Notes under the pieces: model-generated
Database searches by the model: none
The model's input: the letters and a program-made list of their open reading frames with translations, nothing else
What the model was told of the DNA's origin: nothing
Program-made: the position numbers and the translations under genes
Shown: in pieces, positions 1-24,868 of the stretch
Position numbering within the stretch: the stretch's first letter is position 1
Layout of the letters: every line of letters starts with the position of its first letter
Assembly: GCF_020536995.1 (NCBI RefSeq)
Contig: NC_068363.1
Span: forward strand, 6,675,598-6,739,597
Reading direction: 5' to 3'
DNA from: Dreissena polymorpha
Lineage: Eukaryota > Mollusca > Bivalvia > Myida > Dreissenidae
Length of the DNA: 64,000 nucleotides

Positions 1-2
1 TT

Positions 3-1673
3 GTAAATTGATCATAAATTGTAAAATTGCAGGAATTTGCTAATTGCCCCTAAGGACACCCATCACTCAATTAAACGTCAAATCCACCGGAACTGGTCAA
101 AAGTTATCCATTTATTTTTGTTATAATTTCATTCAGAGAACATATATTGATTAACATCATATTTTTAACATATGTTGTCTGTACCTGTGCAATAACTTCT
201 GCACTATAAAATTTTACCTGCCATGCCTAAGAAAAATTTGACATGAAACTCATTATTCAAAACGCCATTTTCCCGATTCTCCACCAAGTAAAAACAAGTA
301 AACCTGCCATAAAGTATGTTGGGATTTTGTTACCTAGGATAAAGATTTCATCGATCATGTACTGCTTGTTCAACAATGGCACGTGTGCGAATAAAACTAA
401 ACCACTTTCGATTTGTGGCCGCCGCTATTTATCGGAAAAACATTCGGACTCCATCGGAACCGGTGAAACGTCGGAACAGGGCAACGAACTGTAGAATACA
501 AATAAATAAGGCCGCTATGTAATTTTTATTTGCATTTTATATAACCGTTTGGTAATATATTTTACACTTTGATAACATATAAGATAAACATCTATCATAT
601 TAGCAATGCAATAGTTGAGAATATCACTGACTACATTTACTAGAATATGTATACTCCGGTCTCCGGATAATTGACAATTCGGATAAACAGACTACTGTAC
701 GTATCAAACCTCATTTAAAACTCGGGTCTAAAATCCTCTGAATTAATTGCTTCCCAGATGAGCTAATCTGAGCACAAAGTATTCGTTGTTTTTTGCGGGC
801 TTCTGTTACATTTTTAACCACTTCTCCATCGTAAGATTTTAACAAAACTACACATGAATTATTGACTTACTTTCTTTCGAAGTAGTTAAAATTGTTGAGG
901 TCCATTGCAAAATAAAGTGCCAGGAGCAAAAATATACAAATTGTTTAAAATAATTCAATAACAGTCTTGGACTTTGCGAGCTCGACTGTCAACCAAGTGG
1001 ATCAATTTTTGCGTTGGTCAAGAGAAAATTCCCAGCAAGTAGCCTGATCAGTCAAGTGATTTTTTCATTAATGAACTAAGCAACATGTCCGAATTACCTG
1101 CACATTTAGGCTTATTCAACAGTGCATCGTTTTGTCTCCCTTGAGCACTAATTGAGTAATTGCTTTTTATCAAACAGTGTTGTACAGTTCGTTGCCCTGT
1201 TCCGATGTTTCACCGGTTCCGATGGAGTCCGAATGTTTTTCCGATAAATAGCGGCGGCCACAAATCGAAAGTGGTTTAGTTTTATTCGCACATGTGCCAT
1301 TGTTGAACAAGCAGTACATGATCGATGAAATCTTTATCCTAGGTAACAAAATCCCAACATACTTTATGGCAGGTTTACTTGTTTTTACTTGGTGGAGAAT
1401 CGGGAAAATGGCGTTTTGAATAATGAGTTTCATGTCAAATTTTTCTTAGGCATGGCAGGTAAAATTTTATAGTGCAGAAGTTATTGCGCAGGTACAGACA
1501 ACATATGTTAAAAATATGATATTAATCAATATATGTTCTCTGAATGAAATTATAACAAAAATAAATGGATAACTTTTGACCAATTCTGGTGGATTTGACG
1601 TTTAATTGAGTGATGGGTGTCCTTAGGGGCAATTAGCAAATTCCTGCAATTTTACAATTTATGATCAATTTAC
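3..1673. mobile_element. Palindromic long-inverted-repeat element A
   Basis: Positions 3-493 are the reverse complement of 1183-1673. The arms are 491 bp each, with no net length difference and only a handful of mismatches, and they flank a 689-bp AT-rich spacer. Both arms hold the same 80-odd-codon open frame, one on each strand. That frame is a by-product of the palindrome and matches no family I know. The left end lies at the window edge, so a target-site duplication cannot be tested. No transposase is visible, so this is a fold-back or non-autonomous DNA element. Near-identity of the arms implies recent origin or gene conversion between them. Confidence 0.8.
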
Positions 1674-1930
1674 CACTCATGTTTTGTTGTATTGTCAGTT
1701 GCTCAGACTCCAGTAATATTTCAGTAACCTATCTATGTTCGTCTGTCTCACTCTGTCTGTCCATATTTTGATATGAAAGAGATTATTAAAATATTTCCAA
1801 CACATGGCGGTATATATGTTGATATAGACTCCTAGTATGGCCCAAACAATAAATATTAACTGTAAGCAGGCATTAACATCCGATATCACCATGCTTTTTT
1901 AAATCATTTTCTGTTTCTCTTTTATTAAAT

Positions 1931-2488
1931 TTATTCTTTTTTTTTCAACAGGAACATAGGAAAATTTAGGCTTTCTAGCAGTGGGTCAGACTGCAGGACT
2001 CCATGAAAATGTAAATGCAGTTCCCGGAAGCTCTCTTTCTCTCTCTCTCTATCTATGGCATCAGAGATGATATTAAAGTCATTCTCTGCACAGGTGATGA
2101 TGTAGTCACATGGAATGACCACACCCACACCTGTTGCTTCTGGGGCTTGCCAGGGTGCAAAGCTAGGGCAGGGCTCTTCAGTGGCTAAAGCGGTGATTTT
2201 ACCCTCCAATTCAATGATTTTTCTGAATGCACCAGCTAGTCCTCTTGGCACATGGCCTATGGGCAATCCTGCAATGTCACACAATCTTAAGAAACGACTT
2301 TGGTCTGTTACATTCTGTCTCATTTCTGGAGGAAAGTCCTCAATAGGTGGAATCCACACTAATGCTGCATTTTCATCATGCAAATTTGTATATTCTAAGT
2401 CCACATTTAACTCGGTATGCATTGGAGGCCTTATTTTAAATTGGTGATAGCCTTTTATAACGCTGTCTTTAATTTTGTAACTAAACAT
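1931..2488 (-). CDS. HIRAN-like domain protein, single exon
   Basis: This is an intact 185-codon frame. I start at the ATG at 2488-2486 because its context (CACCATG) is good and there is no ATG further upstream in frame. The middle reads GLPIGHVPRGLAGAFRKI, then a stretch ending GVGVVIPCDYIITC. This resembles the G-x-VPR-x-LA core and closing strands of HIRAN domains, which in HLTF and related proteins bind 3-prime DNA ends. No helicase or nuclease domain is attached, so the function is unknown. Residues DREREKES near the C-terminus come from a coding GA microsatellite (about 2033-2054). The stop codon sits inside a GAATAAA string followed at once by a second AATAAA, so the 3-prime end may be very short. 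A last exon of a larger gene cannot be excluded. Confidence 0.6.
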   Translation of the reverse strand: MFSYKIKDSVIKGYHQFKIRPPMHTELNVDLEYTNLHDENAALVWIPPIEDFPPEMRQNVTDQSRFLRLCDIAGLPIGHVPRGLAGAFRKIIELEGKITALATEEPCPSFAPWQAPEATGVGVVIPCDYIITCAENDFNIISDAIDREREKESFRELHLHFHGVLQSDPLLESLNFPMFLLKKKE

Positions 2489-2603
2489 GGTGCCAGTTCC
2501 CCAATAGTTGTGCAAATATTATTTCTGCAGTATATTAAGACGTTTTGCATTCCCCTAATGTACCTCTTTTAGTGATTTTTAAGGGTTAGTAAAAATAACG
2601 GTG

Positions 2604-2920
2604 AGCCGTCGGAACTGAAAAGAGGCACCGGAACAGGGCAACATAGTGCGATGTAAACATCAATAAATATGAGAAAAAATACTTTGAACTTCATGTAAAT
2701 CTTTTGTGATAATTTAGGCAAGTAATTGGTCAACATATCCCAGCATAAACATTCTTTATCATTGAATGTTTTGATACAATTTGACCTGTCGATGTCAAAA
2801 TCCCGTCGGAACAGGGCAACGAACTGTAGGTCAGGATTTCACGAGACTCTTTAACTTAATTTTATTACTTGGTGGAGAACTCATGGCGATAAATGTGTTT
2901 TAATGTATTATTTGCCTTGT
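2604..2920. repeat. Diverged fragments of element A arms
   Basis: The string CGGAACAGGGCAAC, which ends the inner side of element A arms, recurs at about 2629-2642 and again at 2807-2829, the second time with the following GAACTGTAG. A further arm-like piece, TACTTGGTGGAGAA then ATGGCG, lies at about 2866-2890 in the opposite arm orientation. These look like old, broken relatives of element A upstream of the HIRAN-like gene. Apart from these pieces I see nothing in 2520-3588. Confidence 0.45.
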
Positions 2921-3590
2921 TTTCAAGACGCAAAGTGCAAATATAAACTGCCATATGAGGAAAACAGTGGATGAAGGTAGAAACTAAACATATGATTATG
3001 AAATCAGATGTGAACTGTGATTTAAAACAGAAGCAAGTGTTTATTTTGTAAAAAAAAAATAAAAATATTTGGAAATGTACCATAATTATTTCTTTATATC
3101 AGGCTAGTTAAACATGAATCACACCAGTGAGATTTCTAAGGTGGTAGCCTGACCAGGCTAGTGCGGAAAACACATTTATGCAAAGACTGCATAAACCTCT
3201 TAAACCACAGTGGTCAGGGTTTAATATTTGGTGTGTAACATCATCTAGTGGTTCTCTACAAAGTTATTTCAAATCATGCCTCTGGGTTTAAAACTGGCCA
3301 GACCCCACACTCAGTCTCCACAGTTGACAGATCACATGATTTATATGGACGTATATTGCGTTTTTACGCAATATAAAGATGGTACTGCAAAATTGTAAAA
3401 TTTAAGGGGATACTTTTCAAAATCAAGGAAATAATACATCCAGTACAGTTAATGATCAACTATATGTGTTTAATTTTGTTTAAGCGTCTACCTCAATTCA
3501 AATCAGTTACTGTACATTGCTAAGGAAAGTAAATGTGTTTGAACTACTGCACACAGTTTGCTGCTACTCCTGAAATATGTTTAATAGTTA

Positions 3591-4484
3591 CCGTAATTAC
3601 TCTATGTTTTCTGACACTTTAAGTTTTCGGACACCCCCTTTTTTAGCAAAAATAATTATTTTTCGTGACTTAATTTTCGGACACACGAGTTTTCGTCCAT
3701 AATTAACGTCTCTAAGATTTCGGACAGTATATTTTACAGCACTATTTTACCAAATTTTGGTCCTGTTATTGTTATCTAATGACACTTCGATCGTGGGGTT
3801 TTACAACCAGATTAACATCTTAAAACATGGGAGGTGCATGCCTGAGGGCATCAGACTATTGCATTTGCGTTATTGGGTAAATAACCTTGTAAACCGGTAT
3901 TAAACAATCGTTTCGCCCGGTAGCATAAGCGTTATGAAAATTACTAGGGGTAGTGCCAATTAACAGTTCAATTATCTACCGCAATGGTACTAGTAAAATA
4001 ACTGTGACAAATAGTAAACGCTTCAAAGTGTGATTCACCCTTTTGCAAGTTTTAAGAACAATGAAAGGTGTTAGACAACAACTATCGGAAATGAACAAAC
4101 AAAGAAATCATGGTTTTCTGTTTTTATTGGGTTAATTACAGGTTCATACTAGCGAGTATCGGTACATCACATGCTCATCTTTGAACTCGTTGATCAAAGA
4201 ACAACCTTGTAGTTACTTTCTGTTAAATAAATTAAGCATTTACAATTATTCAAAATGCAGTGCAAAGATATATAACTGTAATTTATACTATACGGCTTGG
4301 TATTTTACAAGCGCGTGCTTTTACCGGTAGTCGTTGATACAATTTACGCTATTTTCGGACACTTCAATTTTCGACTCTAAGTTTTTCGGACACCTGTATT
4401 TTGTAAATATTTTTCGTTTCTAAGTTTTCGGACACGAAAAAAATTAATTAATTTTAAGTGTCCGAAAACATAGAGTAATTACGG
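3591..4484. mobile_element. TA-flanked non-autonomous DNA transposon (Tc1/mariner-like)
   Basis: The element starts CCGTAATTACTCTATGTTTT and ends with its near inverse, ACATAGAGTAATTACGG. It is flanked by TA on both sides, the duplication typical of Tc1/mariner elements. The motif TTTTCGGACAC (or one-base variants) occurs several times inside each end, at about 3624, 3668, 3717, 4352, 4385 and 4423, in a pattern like subterminal transposase-binding sites. No transposase frame remains. Confidence 0.7.
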
Positions 4485-4486
4485 TA

Positions 4487-5354
4487 ATAATTACACTTTG
4501 CTTAAGTATATTTTATAATAATACAACTAAAAAAAGCAAGAAAATACTGTCCCTGATTAGCTTGTGCAGACTCCACAGGCTTCCTCATTTCTTTGTTGCC
4601 TATTTTTAATACTGTTAAAGTGACATATTTTCCTTCATTTCAATAAAAAAATATTACAGATCCATTTTGATTGTTCTGTTGGCCAGCATTTATTTGACCG
4701 GCCTTACCATTAAAAGATATTCCTTGTAAGATAACACTAACCTAAAATCGTGACCAATTGGCCAAAAAGATTCCAATAGGAAAATAAATGTGCGAGAAAA
4801 TGTTTAATTTTGTGTATGCCCACTTTTGGAATTTTTTAAGCTAGATAAGGTCAGAATGGTTGATTGTGTCAGTGTGGGAGTCAGAGCTTTTCCAGAATAT
4901 AACTTAAATTAACTTTGTCATTCATAGTTCAATTTTCAAGTTACTTCTCACAAATGTTCACCATTATAAAACAACTGTCGCGTGTTACTGAGGCATCTCC
5001 CTACCTCAGCAGTCAAGGTCACACTCAGAGGTCAAATGTCTAATATTGCCATAAAACAGCTTGTTCAGACTTTAACTTCACCTTTCATCATATACTTTTT
5101 AACTAATTAAATTAAAATCTTAACCACCTAGAAAAGGTGTGTCAGCCCTTGGTCAAAAGTGAAGTTTACACGAAAGGCAAAAGGTCATTAGCAGGGTTCA
5201 GCGTGTTAAATAATTAAGAGCACAAGTGACAGTGATCTCTACATGTTTCAGACAGGCATCAGGCTAGTTTCAGAATGTGTGATCCCATTTTCTGTATTGA
5301 TGGGTAATATATACAGCTTTAACATTGGAAAAGATGAGTCACATATATTATTGT
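4487..5354. other. Intergenic or 5-prime intron sequence of the SOSS-B gene
   Basis: AT-rich sequence with no open frame or repeat that I can name. It may contain the untranslated first exon of the SOSS-B gene, because the first coding exon begins at a splice acceptor (5641-5642). I cannot place that exon. Confidence 0.3.
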
Positions 5355-5598
5355 ATAAAAGGCATAATGCATGTGTGTAAAGTGTCGTCCCAGCTTAGCC
5401 TGTGAAGTCTGCACATGCCTATCTGGGACAAACTCTTTCATCTTTTGTGGAATTGTTTGTTTAAAGGAAGTTTCTTCTAAACCCAAATCCAGTTTACTGG
5501 GAAAGTGTCGTTCCTGATTGGCATGTGCAGACTGCACTGGCTAATTTAGGGAGACACTTTACGCACATGCATTAAGCCCCATTTTTGCAGAGCATAGT
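5355..5598. mobile_element. Twin-palindrome MITE, copy 1
   Basis: Diverged copy of the family best seen at 23236-23496: GCATGTGTGTAAAGTGTCGTC at the left and TTTACGCACATGCATTAAG at the right, with CAGCTTAGCCTGTG-type palindromic blocks inside. It ends about 45 nt before the acceptor of the first coding SOSS-B exon. Confidence 0.7.
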
Positions 5599-5655
5599 AT
5601 TTATTTGTTCATTTAAATTCTCTGTGTCTTCTACATTTTCAGGAAAGAAGAAATC

Positions 5656-17973
<12,318 letters not shown>

Positions 17974-18799
17974 TGGCATTCAATTGAAGTTACATCTTAG
18001 ACAAGGTGTAATGAGGTAATGCTATTTTAAGTTTTAAGAAGCAAACAAAGGTCAAGCCGTTGAGACTATCAAAGCGTTATACATAGCAAGGACTATCAAC
18101 TACATTGTAATTAGCTGATGCCTGTCTGTATAAAGAAACCTGAGTACCAGACCTTGTGTGCATGTGGGATCTTAACAGGGTGTAGATACTTACTCAAAGC
18201 CAGGAGGAGACTTACCTGGTGCTTATTTAACCTGAAGGGACTTTACAGTGCGGTTTCAATCAACATAGTTTGGAAAGTGCTCTGTTATTTATCGCCAACA
18301 AAATGTTGTTTTTGCATATCATGTGTTCATTGAATATGAACTGGGAATTGAGATGCTTCACTGACCACCATTCCTGGACTTTTCTGTGCAAACATCATGC
18401 ACACAAATGTGACAACAACTGTGTGTTGCTTACTCCAGAGGTGAAAGTGATTAAAATTGTAAGCCTCAACAGGGTTGAATGTCATGTAACAGGTTTGCAA
18501 ACTCTTGACAGTTTTCAAGAGAATACAGATTCTAACGCTTGACTTAGCAGACATGATGTGCATGCAGTGTCACATCAATGTTGTTTCAGATATAAACAAA
18601 GATCTATCAATGAACAAAGATTGGAAACATCAATTCAAGTGTGTCAGGCAGGAGATCTTGTATCCTGTCACAGCCATCTGTTATGTTGCATTATCTTTGG
18701 CATGTAAGCTTTTTCAAATCAACATAGTTTTATTAGACAGCATAATAGAAGTAAAGTGGAGTATCAAACAGAGTTTCAATATTTATTGCAGCTTTAAAG

Positions 18800-18818
18800 A
18801 ATAAATATGATTAATAAA
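18800..18818 (+). terminator. Candidate polyadenylation signals of the SOSS-B gene
   Basis: Two AATAAA hexamers lie 13 bp apart, about 830 bp after the stop codon; a third is near 18946. The stretch 17974-18799 has no repeat and would be the 3-prime UTR. Which signal is used cannot be told from sequence. Confidence 0.4.
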
Positions 18819-18959
18819 TCATTTTAAGGGAACATGATATACAAAAATCAGTAAACTGAAATGAACTTAGTGATTGTATCTTAAATTAATCAGGCAATGT
18901 TCCCTGTATTTCCCAAACATTTTCATTTAGATATTAAATTTTATAAATAAAGTCTAAAA

Positions 18960-19825
18960 TGTAATACAGAATGTACAGCATTAAAAAAACAACAAATTAA
19001 TGATTTTACCTTTACTTATTACGGATAATCAATTAAATCAAGACAACGATCTTGAATAAACATCTACTGTATGATAGAGGCATGAATGATTTCTGTTCAT
19101 GGGAGATGATGTTCCAAGTGTAGATTAAACACATTAATAAGTACATGTATATCTGGGAATCCATATGTCTGTACATGTGTAGATAAGATTATCAAGATAA
19201 AATAATTATCTTGATACATATGATACACATCACCTACTCATAACATTCCAAATGATAAACAAGACGTAATTTATGCTTAGTTTTATAATCCCAAAACAAT
19301 GTACATGTATATGAAACTTTTTTTTTCAATCACTTAATAACAAATAAAATATTTACACTTAAAAACCTGTCATCTCAGAAAAAAAATTCCAATAACGAGA
19401 TTCATTATTAAGGGATCGAAAATCGGGTTTATCACGTGACTGAAATCTCAGGGGGCTGTGAGAATTGATGTGAACTCAAGATAATATGAATCTTGATTTA
19501 TTGATAGATCTTTGATTTAAATGATATAATGTTTTGCCAGAGATGATTGTGCATCCAGAGCAACATCAATGGTATTTACGATTTAAATGATTTCATCATG
19601 TTTTGTCATCTTAATAAAATTGTGATCAGGAAAACATATATTGTGTTTGTTTTTCTGTATTAAACTGGAATCAACCAATCAACGAAATTAGATTGATAAA
19701 TAAGTACTGGTAGATAGATAAATAATACGAGACTATATGATTGTGACCATTGATAGCACATGATATCAAAAGTAATCAACCATATATTGTGTTTATTATG
19801 CCACTTGTTCTGATTTTTTTTATTT
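18960..19825. other. Intergenic, no gene seen
   Basis: AT-rich sequence between the converging SOSS-B and BTB/HTH genes. I see no supported frame or repeat. Confidence 0.4.
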
Positions 19826-20234
19826 TATGCCCCCGGTAGGGTGGCATTTAGCAGTTATACAAATAAACTGTCCGGCAGTCAGTCAGTCTGTCCGTCCGAA
19901 AACTTTAACATTGCCCATAAATTTTGCAATATTGAAGATAGCAACTTGATAAATTGGCATGCATGTGTATCTCATGGAGCTGCACATTTTGAGTGGTGAA
20001 AGGTCAAGGTCTTCCTTCAAAGTCAAAGGTCAAATATATGGCGTCTGTTTGTCAGTCTGAATACTTAACATTTGCATAACTTTTGCAATATTTAAGATAG
20101 CAATTTGATACTTTGCATGCATGTGTATCTCATGGAGCTACACATTTTGAGTGGTTATAGGTCAAGGTCAAAGATATGGCTTCAAAGCGGCGCAGTAGAT
20201 GGCATTGTTTTTCTGACAAACACATCTCTTGTTT
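19826..20234 (+). mobile_element. R1 dispersed element with internal duplication
   Basis: TTTTATGCCCCCGGTAGGG at the left; the core block (GCAATATTGAAGATAGCAAC, GCATGCATGTGTATCTCATG) occurs twice; right end TTCTGACAAACACATCTC then TTGTTT. Confidence 0.75.
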
Positions 20235-20271
20235 ATTTTATTTTATTAGTAACATAATTACAGAAACATGT

Positions 20272-20515
20272 TTTTATGCCCGATAGGGTGGCATATAGCA
20301 GTTGAACTGTCCCTCAGTCTGTCCGCAAACTTTAACATATGCCCATAACTTTTGCAATATTGAAGATAGCAACTTGATATATGGCATGCATGTGTATCTC
20401 ATGGAGCTTCAAATTTTGAGTGCTGAAAGGTCAAGGTAATCCTTCAAAGTCAAATATATAGCTTCAAAGCAGCACAGTAGGGGGCATTGTGTTTCTGACA
20501 AACACATCTCTTTTT
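20272..20515 (+). mobile_element. R1 dispersed element
   Basis: TTTTTATGCCCGATAGGGTG at the left and GTGTTTCTGACAAACACATC at the right, single core block. It lies 37 bp after the previous R1 copy in the same direction. Confidence 0.75.
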
Positions 20516-23235
20516 TTTTTAAACAGACCCTAACAAGTAAAGTAAAACAAACCGCAAATATGGAGCGATTTACAGTACAGCACAATATGCAAATGAGACA
20601 GCCTGATGATGGCAACATGGATCGATGTGTGTTAACATTTCACACACTCAATAGTTGTAGTCAATATCATGAATAATAACAGATTCTATTAATAAACAAA
20701 AAATCTGAGGGAGATAATATAATACGTCGTCAGATTTAACATAACAAACATAAAATTACATCATTTTTATCTCTTCACACACGCAGACAGCAGTCATTTT
20801 CATAAGAGTGAAATGTAAACATTCTACAAAACACTAAATATGCATTCATGTGGATTCTAAATTATCAAAATTGGTGAAATTCTTAACAAGCGAGTCCTTG
20901 ATTGACTTTCCATCATGAAAGGATGTGATCAATTTTGACATTTTGGTGAATACTCTCGAGAACATTGGAATTTTAAATATGCCGAAAGCAAACATTCAGG
21001 TTGTCAATAGTTGACATAGATGTATTGCTATAGTTGTGAGATATTAATTAATGCAAGCAACATCGTTTACAATCTTATTTTGTATAATAACATATGCCAT
21101 TTAAAAAAAAACAGCTCAAAAATGATTGTCACTTGTAAGTATCACAATACATTATTGTGGATTTTAAAATAACAGGTGGATTTTTAAATTATGTTTTTTA
21201 AATTTAAACTAGTTTTTGTTCACAGTTCATTGTTAGAGGGCACTTGTTAAAACTTTTAGAACGTGATTTTTTAATGACCTTTTCTTACGCTTTCAGGTAC
21301 CATTTCACGTTTGTTAACTGTTTGTACTTTTGCCTGCTTCTTAGTGAAATCTGCAGAAATAATTAACACTTTTAAATCCTCAGACCAAGAACTATTTCTT
21401 AGTAAGCCCTCTTTAATTAGCACTTTTAAATCCTTAGACAAATTAAATTTTCTTAGTTAACTTTTTAACATTTCTACTAAAAAAAGTGTGTATGTGAGCT
21501 TTACTTGCGAGTGATTTAAAATAGCAGAGAAGCATGATAATCTAAAATGTGCGAGAGCTAAAATTGTATTATCTGTCAGGGACATAATACTTTTGGAAAT
21601 GGGAGGAGTTAATGACTGTTATTAGTCAGGGGTATTATAACACAAATATGTTGGTCAGCGTTTTTAATGTGTTTGCACACTAGTGGCGTAGACCAGCTTG
21701 TCCAAGGATGTGAGGTAAACTTGTGCTAAATCAGTGGTTGGCCAACCCAAGACTTTGCAAATATCTTCTCACCAACTGCCGTGAATAGCTAGAACCCTGT
21801 ATACATCACAGACGCAGACTACGGGATAGTTCACACTGTGATTGGAGTTTGTAAGATGTATCAATATTTAAACATCAACACTACTGAAATCTACATTTTA
21901 TTGACAACATTCAAAATACATTACATTTTGAAATGTTTACACAACTGACATACGCATGAAGTTATTTAAATGATAATAAGAGGTGCGATGGTCATGATAG
22001 TGAATCATGTAATGATATCATAGTGTACCAGGTAATGACATCCTTATGAACCATGCAATAATATTATTATCATATGCCATGCAACGATATCTTGGTGTAC
22101 CATGTATTCAATTGAGTGCTGTTGAGATATCTTCATTTCCATAATGCAGTTTTCCAACTATTATACAATTTTTCACAAACATTTCAGAGATTAATTAAAA
22201 AACATGAAAAACGTTTAACCATAAACAATGACTAGCACATGTATAGAACAAAAAACTAAAACACACTAACAAAATATACCACAACATCGTCATCACTACA
22301 CGTGGAATAGTATTTAAATATATCTGGGAAAGTAAACATGAATATGGCATTAAAGAATGGTGTTTGAACATCTTAAGCCACAATTTTATTGATATTGAAC
22401 AAGTGGTTCAGTAATGAATCATTAGACAAGTAACTATACTTATTTGTAGTTGCATGATTGAATAAAATTGACTTTTTGTTGTTCAAGAGAAAATATTAAG
22501 ATGAGAAATTGAGATCACCAACATAAAGCTTTTAGTCATTTAACATACATGTGACGACAAATTGCCTGTAAGAACCAACAATGTTTCGATACTGTAAAAT
22601 GATAATTATTCATTCAACATTTATTTTTTCGTTGATTTCAACCACATTTGAAAATGCAAAGTTCTCTTTTCTTTCCCAAAATCAGAAATCAATTAATTTA
22701 CGTGTCCACAAAGAAGTCATTTTTGAAAAACCTAAACATTTGAAGAATCTGATATAAATGATTTTACTGTATTTGCTTGATCAAATAATAATGTGAAATC
22801 ATTGATAGTGTGTTGCTAAGCTTTCTACTGCATTCAACATTTATTGGTAGCGGCAGACAAGGGCCACTCTTAAAACAAATTTTCAGATTAAAACATGTCA
22901 TTTGGTGATCAAGCTCGTCAGATTTTTGGGAGTCAAAGCCGATTCGCGATACAATGGACAACGCGATATAAGGGACCGCGATATATTGGAGTTGCAGTGT
23001 ACCTCCCTATCTGTGGGCACATAAAAACTGTTGACCGAAGATAGCATTCAACTACATATGTAAGACATTTGCATTTGTAATAAAGTTGAATGAGCTACCT
23101 GTACTGGCACTGGCATTTATATCCATACTAGCAAAACTTTACACACACACAACATAACTACATGCAGAATATCAAGTACACAAGTACATGTAAGAGACTA
23201 TCACATCATATGCAACTGAACACTAAAATACATAT
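20516..23235. other. Intergenic, no gene seen
   Basis: AT-rich DNA with no convincing coding frame. The only structure I see is a weak short repeat of ACCATGCAATGATATC-like strings at about 21990-22110. Confidence 0.4.
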
Positions 23236-23496
23236 GGGCTGTTCTCTATGAAAAAGGGGGTTTAATGCATGTGCCTAAAGTGTAATCCCAGATTAGCCTG
23301 TGCAGTCAGCACAGGCTAATCTGGGACGACACATTACACTTTTATGATATTTTTTGTTTCAAGAAAGTCTCTTCTTAGCAAAAATTAAGTATGGCGGAAA
23401 GTGTCGTCCCTGATTAGCCTGTGCAGACTGCACAGGCTAATCTTGGACAGCACTTTACGCACATGAATGAAACCCCTTTTTCACAGAGCACAGCCC
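23236..23496. mobile_element. Twin-palindrome MITE, copy 3 (best preserved)
   Basis: Terminal inverted repeats begin GGGCTGTTCTCTATGAAAA and end TTTTTCACAGAGCACAGCCC. Inside each end is a near-perfect ~30-bp palindrome built from GATTAGCCTGTGCAG and its inverse, and both ends carry AAAGTGT(C/A)(A/G)TCC plus CATGTGCC/GCACATG. There is no coding capacity. This is the only copy not close to a recognised exon. Confidence 0.85.
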
Positions 23497-24183
23497 ACAT
23501 GTAAAATATTTTGAAGGGGAAACAATCATAATATATTCCATTTGGGTATTGTCATTAAAAACAGATCTATTATGTTCAAATGTGAATTATGTGCAATTAC
23601 TTAAAACAAAACACAAAATCTGCTTAAAATAAAGCAATAAACCACAGATTGAAATTACCATACAGGTGCAAATTGTAAGATTTTTTTAAAGTTGATTTTG
23701 TGTTGATGAAAAGTCCACATACCTATTTACAAACTCATTACATGTATAACATTTATCAAAAAACCAGCTGCACAGTCGTTAATAAAAGTTAGACAATAGT
23801 ATTACTTTTATGCTAACTAAAACAATGTTTCTACATGTGTACGTATCGAACAAGAACAACAAACATATTTGGCAGGACACTAAGATGATACAAAATGATT
23901 TTACAAAACAAACCAATATAAATGCGTACATATACTTCTCACATATCAAACATTGCACAACATAGGCATATTTAAAAAAGAAATACACACATATGCTAAG
24001 TACACTGAACAGACACACAGAAAATGATAAAAATGCAAACATAAAGCACCAGATATTATATCAAACACATTTTGGTAATTTCCTTTTATAAATGATAATT
24101 AAGGTGATAAATTTGGCAGGCAAAATAATGGTCTTTATGACAGATAACAGATCGATATATCTTCAGCATTATTACTGAGAAAC
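23497..24183. other. Intergenic, no gene seen
   Basis: AT-rich sequence. A short hydrophobic open frame on the minus strand (23779-24042) has no family resemblance and is not reported as a gene. Confidence 0.4.
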
Positions 24184-24868
24184 ATGTGGGCCAGAGGCCA
24201 ATGGTCGCTCACCTGAGACTTCAGGTACTGACCTGTTCTCAGCAATTTTTTAAAATGTTTTTGAAACCATATTTAAACTTGGCCCAAATATCAATTAGAG
24301 AGTTAAGAAGGTTTTACCAAAACTATATAAGGAAAAAATGCCCAGCCCCCTTGCGGCCATGTTTTTCAACAGACTTGAACTATTTCAAACTCAGCCCAGA
24401 TGTGATAAAAACAAATGTTCTGGCCAAATTTCATGAATATTGGACTAAAAAAGTGACTTTAGAGTGTTAACAAGGGTTTACTATAGCTAAATAAGGAAAA
24501 ATGCCCAACCCTAGCAGCCATCTTCTTCAACAAACAGTAACCATTTGGGATCTCATCAAATATAATATTCTGACAATGTTTCATGAAGATCCAACAATAG
24601 ACAATGGACTAGAGTGTTAACAAATTTTACTATCGCCATATAAGGAAAAATGCCCTTTCCCTGGTGGCCATGTTTTTCAACCAACCGGAACCATTTTAAA
24701 ACCATTACAAGACAGCTTTGTGACAAATCTTCTGATCAAGTTTCATGAAGATCGGAAAATACATATGGCCTCTAGTGTTCAAAAGGAAACAATGATGCCA
24801 TACGACAGACAAAAGGCTATCACAAAAGCTCACCATGAACATGAACATACTGTGCTCAGGTGAGCTAA
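24184..24868. mobile_element. Dispersed element with GCTCACCTGA inverted ends
   Basis: GTGGGCCAGAGGCCAATGG, then GCTCACCTGA (24207-24216), and its inverse TCAGGTGAGC at 24856-24865. Inside are about three ~140-bp units, each with GCGGCCATGTTTTTCAAC-like and TTTCATGAAGATC-like strings. Non-coding. Confidence 0.6.

Noticed and set aside
243-1433. Two near-identical ~85-codon frames on opposite strands
   Set aside because: They are the same sequence in the two arms of a palindrome; no homology and no coding signature.
23280-23460. Regularly spaced palindromic repeats that might suggest a CRISPR array
   Set aside because: Only two palindromes per copy, dispersed in introns of an animal genome; a MITE explains them.
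24186-24470. 94-codon plus-strand frame
   Set aside because: It lies wholly inside the dispersed element with GCTCACCTGA ends and has no protein resemblance.
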